This document shows, in pieces, positions 1-12,083 of a stretch of 64,000 nucleotides of DNA (its first letter is position 1; each line of letters begins with the position of its first letter). The stretch comes from Neoceratodus forsteri (Eukaryota; Chordata; Ceratodontiformes; Ceratodontidae): NCBI GenBank assembly GCA_016271365.2, contig CM028129.1, positions 431,228,501 through 431,292,500 on the forward strand, given 5' to 3'. The notes under the pieces were generated by a model that ran no database searches, had not been told where the DNA came from, and saw only the letters and a program-made list of their open reading frames with translations. The position numbers and the translations under genes were made by a program.

Positions 1-1
1 G

Positions 2-2400
2 TTGTACCAAACTAATGTCAGCATCTCCAACTCCTTCAGAGGGTCACCTTCCAAGTGTGCTCATGGCAAACAGATCCCCTTCAAGGATCCTTATTCATCC
101 TGCTCTGCGTTGTTAGGCCCGGACCACGACATCAAGGCCTGCTCCTTCTGTCAGGGGTTCAACAGCCACACCAGGATCTGCTGTCAAAAGGCACTTCAGG
201 GGTACCTTTTGGAAGAAAAACTGAGCAGAATGGATAAGGAGCCTTCCTCCACCGGTGAATCTTCCTCAAAAGCCCACAAACACCGGGACAAGCACTGGGA
301 GAAGGCAAGGTCCAGATCCCCTAACCGGGCCTCGGACTCGAGTAGCTCAGCCTCCACTCACTCTGACCTCTCTCCCTCCAGGGCTTGTTCTCAGCCCCCT
401 TCAGTCAAGGTTAAGGCTACAGGCAGTTCTTCGGCTTCGCTTTAACCCATAAAGACTTCCAGGCCTTCGGCTTCTTCCACTCCATCCTGGGCCTCATCGA
501 AGTCTTCTGACCGTCACCAGACTAAGTCTTCCTCTTCTGCCTGACGCCGGGACCCCGACTCCAGATCGGTCTCCCAGCCTCCCAGGGGTCCGGATTCCCC
601 ACCCAGGAAGACAAAAGACCTGACATCCCTGAAGCGGACAACAGACCCATCGTCGGCCAAGCACCAAGTCGGCCAGGCGTCGCTGAGCCGAGGACATCGG
701 GCAAACACCAGACGGTCAGGCGCTCGCCGGACCAAGACATCTGGCCAAGCGACCGACGTCGGCAGCACATTCGCCGGAGCCAAAGACCCCCCCCGTCACC
801 GGTGGACACCAGTTGCTGGAACTCCACTGAGGAGGACACGACATTGCCTGAGGACCAGGCAGGCGACACAGAGGACACCGGGCTTCCAAGGGAACCTTCG
901 CCCACCGCGGAGACACCTGCAGACCTGACCCCGGTGACAGGCCACTGGCACCAGGCCCGTCGTCAGGCATGAACATTCAAGAGGTCAAGGATCTCTTCAC
1001 TTTCTGGTGGGACACAATCCAGAAAGATGTGATCCCCGTAAAACCTCCTCCTACTCCTACTCCTTCACCTCCTACTCCCCCTCCTCCACCACAGGGGCCA
1101 GCAGGATGACCATCAACCCCTAAGGAGCATACTCTACCTCCTAGGGGAAGATCTGAGGAACAGAGAAGGCCTCCCTCAAGATCTCCCTCGGGGTCTGCTA
1201 GCCCCAAGCCACCCAGACATCGTCGATACACTCCGTCAGGGGAGGATTCTAGATCGGATACCTCTGAAATCTCCAGATCTCCTTTTCCACTCAACATCCC
1301 AGCGCCTGACCCACAAGACCTACCCAGGTCACCTCTGGATGATCCTACTTCTCTGAGATTATGAAGCACATCCGGGAGAACATGGGATGGGATTCTGAAG
1401 ATCTCGACCCCGAGAAACACTGCCTTGCCCGTTGTCTTCGGCAGAAAGATCCCAAGCCTGTGGTAGTACCACCCTTGGTGGACACTTTTGCGGACGTCAC
1501 CAAGGCTGCGCGTGGAAGCTGCCACTCCACCCCTGCTGTGCCGAAGAAAGCTGACCGTCTGTACAAGGCCCTGAAAGAGGACCAGTACTTGGCACAACAA
1601 CCTCTGGCTGACTCCTTGGTCATTACAGCCTCTCATGACCGGTCCCAATGACTGCAGATTATGAGCACAAAGCCACCAGACCAGGAATCGAACAGTTGAT
1701 GCCCGGGAGGCGCATGTATTGCTGCTATATGCTCCTTCAGGTCCCTGAACTACCTATCTCACATGGTTCAGTTTTAGAATGCCCTGTGGGAACAGGGTCA
1801 GGACCTTGATGACAAATTACCAGATGGTGATTAGAAGGCGGAGCTCTAAACCTCCTGTGCACAGGGTCTGATTTGGGAACCCAGTGCTACAAGCCTCACA
1901 CGATTCTGTGGACTCGCGTCTGCCAGAGCTGTAGCTCGGGCGCCTGTCTCCAGAGACGCCCTGGCTCTTTGTCTCCGGTTTTACCCCAGACGCATAGAAA
2001 ACATACTTGACGTCCCATACAACGGCGAAGTCCTGTTTGGTGAACACTGAGAAGGTTTATCACCAAGCTCCAAGATGCCGGGTAGGCAGTTAGATCCATA
2101 CAAACCATGTACAGATCAAGGCCTGGTTCCTTTCAGAGGAACCAGAACCGCTGCAGCCGGCAACATGGCAGCAGCCCCGCTCTGGCCAGCAGCAAAGGGC
2201 ACTTTTCATCATAAAGTCTAGACTGTCTTCCCCAGGCAGAGGCCAGCATTACACCAAACCAGCCCAGTCTGCAGGAACCAGCGCTGCCACAGCATGACTC
2301 TTCCCGGCCCCTGCCCCTCCTCCAGATCAACGGGCACAAAAGTCGGGGTTGCATCGCCACCACTTTCAGGGTGGCAGTCGACACCGCTGACCGTGGGTTC
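2..2400 (+). pseudogene. DIRS Gag-like protein, degraded (A1)
   Basis: An open stretch at 2-445 (147 codons) holds a Cys/His finger at about 101-151: Cys34, Leu37 where a Cys is expected, His42, Cys47 and Cys50. A Ser/Arg/Lys-rich segment follows. Beyond 445 the frame is broken, but 1361-1651 keeps a Gag block (LRQKDPKPVVVPPLVDTF) also present in A4, and 1860-2110 holds a mutated Gag core. Gag presumably binds element RNA. The N-terminus may be missing because the window starts here. Homology to A4 Gag is direct; function is inferred from the family. Confidence 0.7.
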
Positions 2401-4170
2401 TCAACTGGTCAAGAGAGGTCATTTCATCGAATTCTCGACCACCCACCATCAAGACCGCCCTGCTTTCCCATTATTTTTGTCGGCACGCCCTGCTCATACA
2501 GCATGAGGTGCTTGCACTTCTCGGAAAAGAAGCTATAGAGCACGTAGCGTGGAACCAGAGAGGTGCAGGTTATTATTCTCACTTCTTTCTGGTTCCCAAG
2601 AAGACAAGGGACCTCCGTCCAATACTGGATCTCAGCGACTTCAGTGCTTTGGTCTTGTACAAACGCTTCCGCATGGTGACCCTTCCAGGTCTAATACCCA
2701 TGCTCAAGCAGGGCGCCTTCCTAGCATCCTTGGACATGCAGGATGCTTACCTACACGTACCCATCGCTGAAGCGCACAGGATGTTTTTGCGCTTCGAGTT
2801 TCAAGGTCACCATTATCAGTTCCAAGCCCTCCCTTTCGGACTGTCATCGGCACCTTGAGTATTCACGAAGTGTATGGCAGTCGTAGCTGCGACTCTGAGG
2901 AGACAAGGCCACTATGTGTTCCCCTACCTGGACAACTGGCTTCTCATGGCGCCCTCCCGGGAGGCCCTGATGTCTGCCATTCATTGTACTCAGTCTCTGT
3001 TTGAGACGCTCGGCATCATTATCAATCAGGAGAAGTCATGCCTGGTTCCGTCACAGATTCTGCAGTTCATAGGCGCAGTTCTGGACACCGTCCAGGGGAA
3101 AGCTTTTCCTACCCCGGGACCAAGCGGAACACATCAGATCCCTCATCAGGGACTTTTTGGCAAAGAGGACCGTCCCAGCCAGACTGGTCCTTTGCCTGCT
3201 CGGACATATGGCTGCGGTCATTGCAACAGTCCCACTAGCCCGTCTCCACATGCGGGTAACCCAGTGGATGTTACGGGTCCAATGGGATCAAAAGCAAGAC
3301 CATCTGCAGCTTCCAATTTGGATCACGAATGCCGTAATCCAGGATTGGCAATGGTGGCTAGATTCAAGGAACCTATTAGTTGGGGTCCCCTTCATTGCAC
3401 CTTCTCCGATTGTGACGCTCTCCACAGATGCCTCAGGGCTCGGGTGGGGAGCACACTCAACGGTGTCAGGTCTCAGGGCCTGTGGACAGCCCAAGAAGCT
3501 CATCTCCACATAAATATCCTGGAAATGAGAGCAGTTCTTTACGCCCTGCAGGATTTCCAGTCGGAGATCCCACCGGGTACTCTCCTGTTACAAACAGACA
3601 ATACCACGGTGATGTATTACCTCAGCAAACAAGGAGGCACCCATTCCTACCCGCTTTGCAGGGAGGACATGAGGGTGTGGGATTGGGTTCTACAACACGG
3701 CACAAACCTCATTGCTGTTCATGTCCCAGGAGTGGACAACGTCATCGCAGACAGCCTGAGTCACTCTCAGGTCAGAGTCCACAAGTGGGAACTACTCCAG
3801 GAGGTAGTAGAGGATCACAGATGGGGTACGCCAGAGTTAGACCTCTTCGTGTCCCCATACAACGCAAAACTGCCCAATTTTTGCTTGCTAGATCCAGGGC
3901 CTGGTGTTTTCTGGTGAGACACGTTGTCCCTCTCCTGGGCGGGCAGATTCCTCTGTGCTTTTCTTCCCTTCCCATTGATCCAGAGTGTCCTTTTGAAACT
4001 CCGCAGAGAGCAAGCGACGCTGATACTTATCACGCCGTTTTGGCCCAGACAGATTTGGTTCCCTCTACTACATCAGCTGTCCTGGGAACCTCCAGTGCCT
4101 CTGCCAATCAGCTCTCACTGTCTCAGGAGGCGGGCTCCTTGGTCCATCCAGACCTTCATTCACTGAACCT
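2400..4170 (+). pseudogene. DIRS Pol: reverse transcriptase, RNase H and MT-like tail (A1)
   Basis: RT blocks are clear: FLVPKKTRDLRPILDLSDF (about 2590), SLDMQDAYLHVPI (about 2730) and ALPFGLSSAP (about 2830). A TGA at 2856-2858 replaces the Arg of APRVFTK, then the same frame continues from 2874. The active site at 2925-2936 reads YLDN rather than YLDD. Frame changes near 3100 and 3500 lead through RNase H blocks LSTDASGLGWG, LLQTDNTTVMYYLSKQGG and VPGVDNVIADSLS. The last block (DLFVSPYNAKLP, then FPLIQSVLLKLRRE after a stop at 3915-3917) corresponds to the methyltransferase-like region reported downstream of RNase H in DIRS elements. Not functional as it stands. Confidence 0.85.
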
Positions 4171-5395
4171 GCATGCCTGGCTCCTAGAGACACAGCCATT
4201 ATGCGATACAGGGTCCCGCAAGAGGTAGCAGAAGTTCTAGCGGCTGCTAGAAAACCGGCCACTCATGCTACTTACGCCATGAAATGCCACAGATTTTGCC
4301 TCTGGGCTCAGGCGCGGGGGTTTTCGCCAATGGATTGTCCAGAAAGGTCGGTCCTGGACTACCTCCTGTCTCTTTTTTCAGACAGGCTTGGCCTACTCCT
4401 CGATTAAAAAGTACACCTTTGTGCCATCTCGGTCTATCACACTCCTATAGGCCAACATCCCATAACTCAGTTGGACATGGTACGAGCCTTCCTGAGGGGT
4501 GTTCTCCACCTTAGACCTCTGATTAAGGATCCTATTCTACCTTGGGATTTACCCTTTGTCCTGGAGCAGCTTACGCTGCCACCTTTTGAACCAGCCACGG
4601 ATTGCGAGCTCGTCTCCTTATATGGAAGATGTTTTTGGTTGCCGTTACTGCGGCCAGAATTTCTGAACTTCACGCGCTGATGTGCAAAGAACATTATTTG
4701 GTTTTTCACCAGGACAGGGTATCCCTACGGACTAATCCGAAGTTTCTACCTAAGGTGGTCTCAGCTCTCACTCTTAATCAGGACATCGATCTACCAGTGT
4801 ACTTTTCTAAATATTCTAATCGAGAAGAGGCCCTGTTGCACACTTTAGATGAGGTGTCTTCGATACTACCTGAGCAGAACCAAACACCACCGAAAATCTG
4901 ACCAGCTTTTTGTCTCCGTCCACAGGATGATGGGAGCTCCCGTTTCCAAACAATCGCTGTCCAGGTGGCTCATACGTCGAAAAACATTTTTTTTTTTTTT
5001 ACATCAATTATTTTACCAGGTGAGACACACTAAGCTGAAAGCTTGTTTGCAGGTGCAATCTGGGAGCACGAGGAAGTTAAGTGACTTGCTCAGGGTCACA
5101 CAGTATGCAATTGGGGGTTGTGGGATTCAAACCCAGGTCTCCAGATTTGCAGCTCAGAGCCTTAAACCACTGCGCCATACTGCCTCCCATTCTGTTACCA
5201 GAAGTGTAACAAACCCTTACTGGGCTTGGTTAAGGGTCATTCCACAAGGGGGGTGGCTACCTCCTTTGCGGCCTTAAAGAACGTGTCCACCTCAGCCATC
5301 TGTGCAGCAGCTACTTGGAGCACTGTGCACACCTTCATCAGGCATTATAGCCTGGACGTTGCATTGAGAGGCTAAGAGCAGGTTTTGGTCTAGCA
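4171..5395 (+). pseudogene. DIRS tyrosine recombinase, broken (A1)
   Basis: The core-binding region starts around 4200 (RKPATHATYAMKCHRF). The first catalytic Arg region is VTAARISELHALM near 4660, one residue shorter than in sister copies, followed by YLVFHQDRVSLRTNP. A SINE at 4987-5188 splits the region before the HxxR box. Downstream, 5270-5395 retains AATWSTVHTFIRHYSLDV-like coding with the Trp and the candidate Tyr nucleophile. The enzyme would integrate the circular DNA copy. Frameshifts near 4400 and 4600 plus the SINE make it dead. Confidence 0.75.
4987..5188 (-). mobile_element. tRNA-derived MIR-like SINE, copy 1
   Basis: Read on the minus strand it starts GGGAGGCAGTATGGCGCAGT, has an A-box-like TGGCGCAGTGGTT and a B-box GGTTTGAATCCC, then a core CTGTGTGACCCTGAGCAAGT closely resembling MIR/CORE-SINEs, a tail ending CACCTGGTAAAATAATT, and an A-tract (T-run at 4987-5000 on the plus strand). 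CATT occurs on both sides, giving a possible 4-bp target duplication. Removing it restores the recombinase sequence seen in A4 (tgacattctgctacc versus aacattctgttacc). A sibling lies at 41504-41712. Confidence 0.88.
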
Positions 5396-5504
5396 GTCCT
5401 TCAAGGACTCCTGTCCTAGGCTTCTGTTCTACTAGTGATTTCTACCTTCCTCCTCCCAATGGTGAGGGATATCCAGTATTGCTTGGAATCAGTCCTATTG
5501 CTGT

Positions 5505-5605
5505 TTGTTGCAAGAGCTGTTTCAAGTAAGATAGTACAGTTACGCAGAACTCACTGTAACAGTAGATCTTCGAGAACAGCTCTTGCAGCAGGTACTTCCC
5601 ACCAT
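5505..5605. repeat. Internal complementary region (ICR) of A1
   Basis: The left half (GCAAGAGCTGTTTCAAG) and right half (TCTTCGAGAACAGCTCTTGC) are complementary to the two ends of family A. The centre, AGTTACGCAGAACTCACTGT, matches in reverse the right-end extension at 15175-15210. ICRs are diagnostic of DIRS elements and are thought to align the ends during circle formation. Confidence 0.85.
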
Positions 5606-5654
5606 CCCTGCTGGAGGTAGATTTGTTCCGATATCCTTCTCCTAGGATCAGGTG

Positions 5655-5840
5655 ATCTTCCTGGACATAAGTCTCCACCACTCATTCACACTAGTGGGAT
5701 TAGCGCCGGAGGCACTAAGACCCATCGGGAGCAAACTTTTTGCTGGAGGGTCGGCACGAGAGACGGCGCCGCGAGCAGCGGCTCGAGCGGCAATGACCAT
5801 CTCGGCGATGACCCTCCAACCGCCTCAGTTCCTTTTTTCC
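5655..5840 (+). repeat. Left ITR of B1
   Basis: Begins ATCTTCCTGGACATAAGTCT, which is the reverse complement of the left half of the B1 ICR. The match to the inverted right ITR continues to about 5840 with local divergence around 5755-5800. Confidence 0.85.
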
Positions 5841-6029
5841 CGCCGTCGAGTGCGCTTCAGTGACGACGTCGCTCGCCTGTCGGGAGTCAAACTTCAAACT
5901 AGCGCATAGTTTTCAGTTTGTTTTTTTGTAACTTTATCACGATAAGTAGTATCGCTTAATTTTATTCTATTTTCGTTAAATTTTTCTAATATTTAAATTT
6001 TACTTGAAGAAGTCTCGCCCATTGACGGA

Positions 6030-7870
6030 GTCACTATGAGCAGGTCAGGTGACGGTAGGGAGACTTCGGATGAAAGCTGTTCAGTCAGCTGGCTGGGTCC
6101 GTCAGCCTCCTTCTCCTCAGCGGGTTCCGGCAACGGTCAGTCCGATGCTCGGGGATGGGCGGTCCCCCACCGCATAAAATAAACGGTCGATTTTCGGCAC
6201 CGCTCGGCCGCGGCCTTCTTCGCCCACAGGTCAAAAGAGAAGGCATCACCGGTCGCCTTCATATGTTCGCCGACGCCGGTTATCGCTAGTTGCCGTGGTT
6301 CTTTCTTCGGAGTCGCCAACTTCCGTAATCGCCGCCCCGACATCGGAGTCCCTCCCCGCCTATAGGTAGGACTCCAGATGAGCAGTTTCATCAGTGGGCG
6401 CTTTATGGAGCAATGGGCCCGGAGGTTGTTCTTCTGCCTGGCTCGGTTGCCCGGAGCTCTCGGCCCTCCGGCGATCGGGTAGGGCGGTTGGATCTTCCTA
6501 GTCGCCTGGGCGCCTTCTTCGTGCCAGCGACTCCGTGCTTAGGTGTTTCACATGGCTGCGCGCAGGGGCCTCACCGATGCCCTTATCTCCTGGTTTTTTT
6601 CTCCAGCTTTCCAGGTTCTTGGGCCCGGCGCCCGCAGGGTCTGTTGGCTTGTCGCGCCTGGCTGCGCCGCGGGTTCTAGGGTGCCGCCCGCGGCGCCGGC
6701 TGGGTCTCGCGCGCCGCCACGGTGGTGCCGGGCGGATAGGGCGGCGCCGACCGCGGCGCCTCGCGCGCTGCGGCGCGCATTGTCCGGGCGGGCGCCGCAC
6801 GGGCGCTGCATGGGTCACTGCAGTGCGCGGTCGCCCGCGCGCTGGCTGGGGCGCTATGGGCTACAGGCTCTTCGGGCGCCTGCGGCGCCTCGGTGCCATC
6901 TTTCAGTCTGCTTTTGCCGCCTCGCGCCTGCAGCCCTTGGGGACTCTCCTTGTTGTTCTGCTATTTCCTCCCTCCTAATTTTCACTCCTTTCCTGTCCAA
7001 ACAGTCCTTTCTGGACCATCAGAGATGATGTTGAGCCTGGACCCAGGACCTTCGTTGGTTGTGATGAAGTGGAGGAACAGGATCTTTGCTACAGAGTCTG
7101 TGGTCGAGGACCTGTCCTTTAAGTCTCTGTTGAAGAACCTGGGATCCACTTTTCTCCAGACTACAGACATCGATCCTGGGAAGATATTAAGACTCCAGTA
7201 TCTTCATGCTCGGAGATCCCTACAGATTTGACTCCTCCGATCCAGTTTTCCTTGAGACGCTGTCTCAAATGGTATGGAATAATCCTGCTTTTATTCCTCA
7301 GTGGCTAAATCCATTGATAAGAAGTATTCAGCTCCCATGATCGTCCCATTTTGGCATCCCAAGCCTTTATGGATCCTATTGTAGTCCTGGCAGAGAATGA
7401 CAAGGTCGTTCTTCCTCAACTACTACAGCTCGATCTATTAACAAAGAGTCTCGTAAGATTGATACATTAGGTAAGAGAGTCTTGCTGCCTCACTCTAAGT
7501 ATGCGACAGCAGTTATCAAGGCTATTTTTCTCAGTATGAGTATATCCTGTGGCACTCTATGAAAAGAATGGTTGAAGCTCTTCCAGATTCGGATTCCAAG
7601 TCAGAGCTTTTCTGATCAGTATAGAGGTATTGAGTCCAATAACCAACAGGTCAAAGCCGCCATGGACGCTCGACACTGCTTCTCGCTCAGCAGTCCTGGG
7701 ATTTGTACTCGCGCCATTCCTGGCTGCGCATTCTGGCTTCAAAACGATGCTCAGCAGCAGGTGATGGCGCTGCCTTTGATGGCTCCTCTTTTGGCCCTCA
7801 GGTGAGCAAGCCTTAGAGGCCACTCAGAAGACTAGATCGGCCATTGCTGGCCAGACCTCCGCCTGCCCCT
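6030..7870 (+). pseudogene. DIRS Gag-like protein, heavily degraded (B1)
   Basis: No long intact frame. A possible remnant of the N-terminal finger is PCLGVSHGCAQG near 6535, where only the C-X4-H part survives. The region 6600-6850 is extremely GC-rich. Around 7650-7780 translation in mixed frames gives a run like the conserved Gag core (Asp-Thr-Ala-Ser-Arg-Ser-Ala ... His-Ser-Trp-Leu-Arg) that sits before the basic tail in A4, C2 and A2 Gag. Assigned by position between ITR and RT and by this core. Confidence 0.5.
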
Positions 7871-8164
7871 CTCGGGGCATGAACAGACGTCAGTTTCATA
7901 GTCGTCAGTCCTTTCGAGGCAGAGGCAGGAGGCTTCCATAAAAGCCAACCTGCCCAACCTCAAAAGAAGACGAGCAGAAAGCCGCAGGGGCCTAAAGCTC
8001 CCAGCGCTACCTATGAGTCGCTGGCCCAAGTTCCATCCACTCTGCCCGAGGTGGAACTTTCTCCTCCGGTGGAGGTCATCTGATGTACTTCTACAACCAG
8101 TGGAAGTCCATAACTGGACAAATGGGTCCTTCGGATAATTCATGAGGGTTATTCTCTCAATTTC

Positions 8165-9890
8165 TTGAAACCTCCCCAATTGTCCTCCAGACGATTAACC
8201 CAGGTTGTCGGCTCTCAGTCGGACCTCCTCACCGCGGGAGATCCAGGCCTTCTGAACAACAGGGCAATAGAACTGGTGCCCCGCATTCATGTAAACACAG
8301 GGTTCTACCTCCATTACTTTCTGGTTCCAAAGAAATCTGGGGATGCGCCCATTCTAGACCTCAGAAAGTTAAACAAATTCCTCCCAGGGGAAATTCAAGA
8401 TGATTTCCAGGTACCCTGTTACCCTGCTGCATCAGCACGACTGGCTGGCCTCTCTGATATGCAGGATGCTTACCAGCATATCCTCGCCCACCCGACCCAC
8501 CGCAAGTTCCTCAGGTTTGTAGCTTTGGGTCAGCATTATCAGTTCAGAGTCCTGCCCTTTGGGCTATCCTCGGCGCCGCGAGTTTTTACAAAGTGTTGTG
8601 CAGTTCTCGCGGCGCATCTCAGGAAAGTCGGACTCCGAGTGTTTCCCTACCTGGACGATTGGCTTCTTGGAAGCCATGCAAACGACTTCTCGTCTTCTCA
8701 CGTCCATGGGAGTTCTGCTGAATTTGAAAAAATCTCAACTGCAACCCTCCCAGAGGCTCCTTTTCATAGGGATGCTTCTAGACACCTCTTCAGCGAAGGC
8801 TTTCCTTCCAGAGGACAGAAGACTCGACATCCTTCGAATGGCCCGTTACATCAGGGAGAACCAATCAGTTACAGCTCTCTCGATGCAACGCATGTTGGGT
8901 CTCATGGCGTCCTCGGTCTTCACTGTCCCTCTGGCCGACTGCACATGAGAACCACCCAATGGATGCTCTCCACTCAGTGGTCCCCGACCTCTCTACCCCA
9001 GTCTTATCCCATCAAGGTGACGGAGCCCCTTCAAGGTCTCTCACCTGGTGGTCTCAAGAGACAATCTCCTGGAAGGATTCCCCTTTGCTCCCCCGGATCA
9101 TCAGATCTCCATCACCACAGATGCATCACTAATGGGATGGGAGCTCACTGTCTCTCCCTCCACACTCAAGGTGTATGGACTCAGTTCAAACTCATCTCCA
9201 CATAAATGTCCTGGAGATGAGAGCGTCCTCTATGCAATCCGAGCTCTGAAGGATGTCCTTTGTCACAAGAACATTCTCCTTCAAACGGACAACAAAGCAG
9301 TGATGTATTACATCAACAAGGCAAGGGGTGCTCATTCTTATCCCTTTGCAGGAAGCAATGAGGTGTGGGAGTGGTGCTTGGAGCACAAGTCTCTGATTCA
9401 AGCGGTTTATCTGCCAGGTATACAAAACGACCTAGCAGATCACCTCAGCAGAACGGAGGCAGACCTTCACGAGTGGTCTCTTGATCCAGCCGTAGCTCGG
9501 TCCCTGTTCAAAGAGTGGGGGACTCCAGACCTGGACCTTTTTGCATCCCCACTCAACGCAAAACTGCCTCTCTTCTGCTCCAGAAATCCAGGGCCTGGCA
9601 TTTTCTGTCAGGATGCGTTCAGGCTGCGGTGGACAAAACGCTTCTTACGCCTTTCCACCGCTTCCTCTAATCCAGAGAGTACTCCAAGTTCGAGTCTCAG
9701 GGGACCAAGATGATTCTCATTGCTCCTTCCTGGCCTCGGCAACTATGGTTTCCTCTACTCAACAGTATGTTGGCAGCCTCTCCGAGACCACTTCCTTTGC
9801 AAATCAGTCTTTTGACTCAGGGTTCGTTGGTCCATCCCAACCTGAAATCACTTCACCTTCATGCTTGGCTCCTGAAGAGATAGAAGTGAA
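8165..9890 (+). pseudogene. DIRS Pol: RT, RNase H, MT-like tail (B1)
   Basis: RT blocks: FYLHYFLVPKKSGDAPILDL, SDMQDAYQHILAH, VLPFGLSSAPRVFTKCC and an intact YLDDWL active site at 8648-8659. The frame shifts near 8690; the thumb-like part LLFIGMLLDTSSAKAFLP continues at about 8755-8945. RNase H is open at 9048-9713 with ITTDASLMGWE, ILLQTDNKAVMYYINK and LPGIQNDLADHLSR, keeping the acidic residues. The tail has DLDLFASPLNAKLP and, after another shift near 9640, a block ending in FPLLN. Two to three frameshifts disable it. Confidence 0.85.
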
Positions 9891-10835
9891 TCGGTTCAAC
9901 GTCTCGTGAGTCTCAGACATCCTTCTGGCTGCTCGAGCCAGCCACCAGCAATCACGCTTCCAAATGGAAGCGTTTTTCTCTCTAGTTATTGCAAAATCCT
10001 CTTGGAATCCCTTTTCCTGTCCTCCTGGCAAGGTTCTGGAGTATCTTTGGACCTGTCAAACTTAGGTCTTCAGTACTCCACAGTTAAAGTTCACCTTAGT
10101 GCCATCTCAGCGTTCCATGAGCGGGTTTCTTCCTTAACTCTGGCTCAGTTACCTATGGTGAAGAGATTTCTTAAGGATTCTCCATACCAGACCCCTGTTA
10201 AGCGTCCAGTTGCAGCCTGGGACATTAACCTGGTGCTGGACATGCTCACTCGAAGCCTTCGAACCCTTAGCTACCTGTGAGCTAAAATTTCTACCTGGAA
10301 GACTGTTTTCCTGGTGGCCATTACCTCAGCCCGCAGGGTCTCTGAGATACATGCCCTGTTACGGACCTCCGTATACTGTATTCCATAAAGACAAGGTAGT
10401 TCTCATGCTCATCCTAAATTTCTTCCCAAGGTTGTGTCAGAATTCCATCTAAACCAACCTCTGGTACTTCCCACATTTGCTAATTTCCAAAATGAAGGGG
10501 AACGAGCTCTTCATTCCTTGGATGTTAAGAGAGCCTTGCGGTTCTATTTAGATAGAACCAAGGATGTTCGCAAGACTCAGCAACTGTTCGTTTCTTTCAG
10601 CGACACCCGGCTGGGTCAACCTGTCGCTATTAGATGCATTCTTCATGGTTAGTGGCATGCCTTCGTCATTGCTATTCCATGGCTCAAGTTAAATTAGAAG
10701 GTAGAGTGTCGCTCACTCTACTAGAGCGGTCAGCGGCATCCCATAGCGGAAGTTGCAATGTTCCAATTGCAGAATATATACAGCATGCCACCTGGAGCTC
10801 AGTGCATACCTTCATAAGCACTATGCATTGATGTT
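9890..10835 (+). pseudogene. DIRS tyrosine recombinase, broken (B1)
   Basis: Core-binding helices appear in pieces around 9940-10140 (YSTVKVHLSAISAFHERV). The catalytic Arg I region reads VAITSARRVSEIHALL at about 10315-10360, followed by VFHKDKVVLM. QQLFVSFSDTRLGQPV lies near 10580. The C-terminal end ATWSSVHTFIS, near 10790-10820, keeps the Trp, but the HYxLD tyrosine block is frameshifted. At least three frame changes; no active enzyme expected. Confidence 0.72.
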
Positions 10836-10939
10836 CATGCTAGGCGACATTCCGCATTCGGCAGAACTATCCTTAATGGGCTTCTATCTTAGACGCGTGA
10901 GCTCTGGCTCTCCTGCCGCCCTTTTGGGGGATTATCAGC

Positions 10940-11058
10940 TTGGTACTCTCCACTAGTGTGAATGAGTGGTGGAGACTTATGTCCAGGAAGATGGAAAATT
11001 ACGTACCTACCGTAATTCTTGATCTTCTTGGACGAGTCTCCACCACTCATTCTACCTC
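10940..11058. repeat. ICR of B1
   Basis: Left half (CACTAGTGTGAATGAGTGGT onward) is the reverse complement of the start of the left ITR; right half (GATCTTCTTGGACGAGTCTC) is the reverse complement of the end of the right ITR. Centre AATTACGTACCTACCGTAATT-like dyad at 10997-11017. Confidence 0.87.
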
Positions 11059-11219
11059 CTCCTCCATCCCGAGCTCACCTTGTATTGGTCTTCACTCCTC
11101 AAATCTTTAGGCCGTGAGGACTTCTTTTGCTGACCCTTCTTACACGGGTCATACGGACTATCTTATGTCCGCTTTTTAATGTTGGGTTTACTCTTTACGT
11201 TAGTTGCGCTGCACCTCCT

Positions 11220-11448
11220 TGGTAAAAAGGTACTGAGGCGGTTGGAGGGTCATCGCCAGATGGTCTTACGCTGAAGCCGCTGCTCGCGGCCAGAACCATG
11301 GGCGCTCGCCTTTCCTCTCGCTACCGTAATTCTCCAGCAAAAGTTTGTTCTCGATGGGTCTTAGTGCCTCGGCGCTAATCCCACTAGTGTGAATGAGTGG
11401 TGGAGACTCGCCCAAGAAGATCAAGAATTACGGTAGGTAATATTTTCC
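11220..11448 (-). repeat. Right ITR of B1
   Basis: Inverted copy of 5655-5840, ending GAATTACGGTAGGTAATATT. The part beyond the left-ITR match is the right-end extension, which carries an ATTAC...GTAAT dyad. Confidence 0.85.
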
Positions 11449-11693
11449 TTTCTCAACACCACTCTGATTGTCATTTGATGGTGGATCCTCAGTCTTCTTT
11501 TCTGATGTCATCCATAGGCCAGGAGTCTCTGGTGGGAGAACTGGGGGACCACCCCCTTATGTACTATGCCAGACGTCAGGGGCGGGACCGACGTTGGGAG
11601 CGGTCCTCGCTGAATACTGCTAGCTAGAAAATTTCCGTTAGGTCCTGGCGCCTGCTAGCTTTAGTCCTAATGGTGTAACCTGCTGCAAGAGCT
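11449..11693 (-). repeat. A1 right ITR, proximal part
   Basis: Family A right ITR resumed after B1. Read on the minus strand it has a TATA-like TACATAAG (11563-11556) and, 20 bases on, CAGTTCTCCCACCAGAGAC, shared with A3 and related to A2 and A4. It ends CCTGCTGCAAGAGCTG, where G1 interrupts it; the last bases of the ITR are at 15163-15220. Confidence 0.82.
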
Positions 11694-12083
11694 GATCTTA
11701 TGTGTCAGTCTTCACCATTCATCACAGATGGGGTATCTGCCGGAGGTCAGGACCTGCAGGAGCTTTTTTTTTTAAAGATAGGTGACGACACACCATTGAG
11801 CTGACGACTGCGTGGCGCCGGGCTGGCTGCCAGGGCTGTGTCACGACTCTGCCTGCCTGCCAGTTCTTCGTCTCCCGCCGTAGAGGTCACCTCATGTGGA
11901 TGCTGAAAGAATTTGAGGCGTGCTTCGCAGTTTCTCCTCCTACACAGTATATCGTGCCGAAGTCCATTGGTTATTCCTGCTGGTTCTGCATTGCTTTACA
12001 CGACGTCGCCCGGTAAGATCTTTCCATTATTATTCTTTTTTGTGATGTCGAGTCTGTTTTTGGTGTTTTTTTCCCCGTAGTTC

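Larger units (their letters stand above)
1..5654 (+). mobile_element. DIRS retrotransposon A1, main segment
   Basis: Family A DIRS-type element that enters the window inside gag, so its left ITR lies outside. Order seen: gag remnant, reverse transcriptase, RNase H, tyrosine recombinase, then the ICR at 5505-5605. B1 interrupts it at 5654/5655; the right ITR resumes at 11449. It is decayed, with several stops and frameshifts, and a SINE sits in the recombinase region. Assignment rests on domain order and on terminal sequence shared with A2, A3 and A4. Confidence 0.85.
5655..11448 (+). mobile_element. DIRS retrotransposon B1, full-length, nested in A1
   Basis: Complete family B architecture: left ITR 5655-5840, decayed gag, RT/RNase H, recombinase, ICR 10940-11058, right ITR 11220-11448. 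The left ITR and the reverse complement of the right ITR share long runs such as CACTAGTGGGATTAGCGCCG and ATGACCCTCCAACCGCCTCA. A1 sequence continues on both sides, placing the insertion between the A1 ICR and right ITR. No target duplication is obvious, as expected for recombinase integration. Confidence 0.88.

Noticed and set aside
5010..5188. Possible functional tRNA gene
   Set aside because: A and B boxes are present, but the sequence continues into a MIR-like core and an A-tract; no cloverleaf with acceptor pairing. It is a SINE.
6600..6850. GC-rich stretch as a host CpG-island promoter
   Set aside because: It lies inside the gag position of B1 between its ITR and RT, so it is element sequence.
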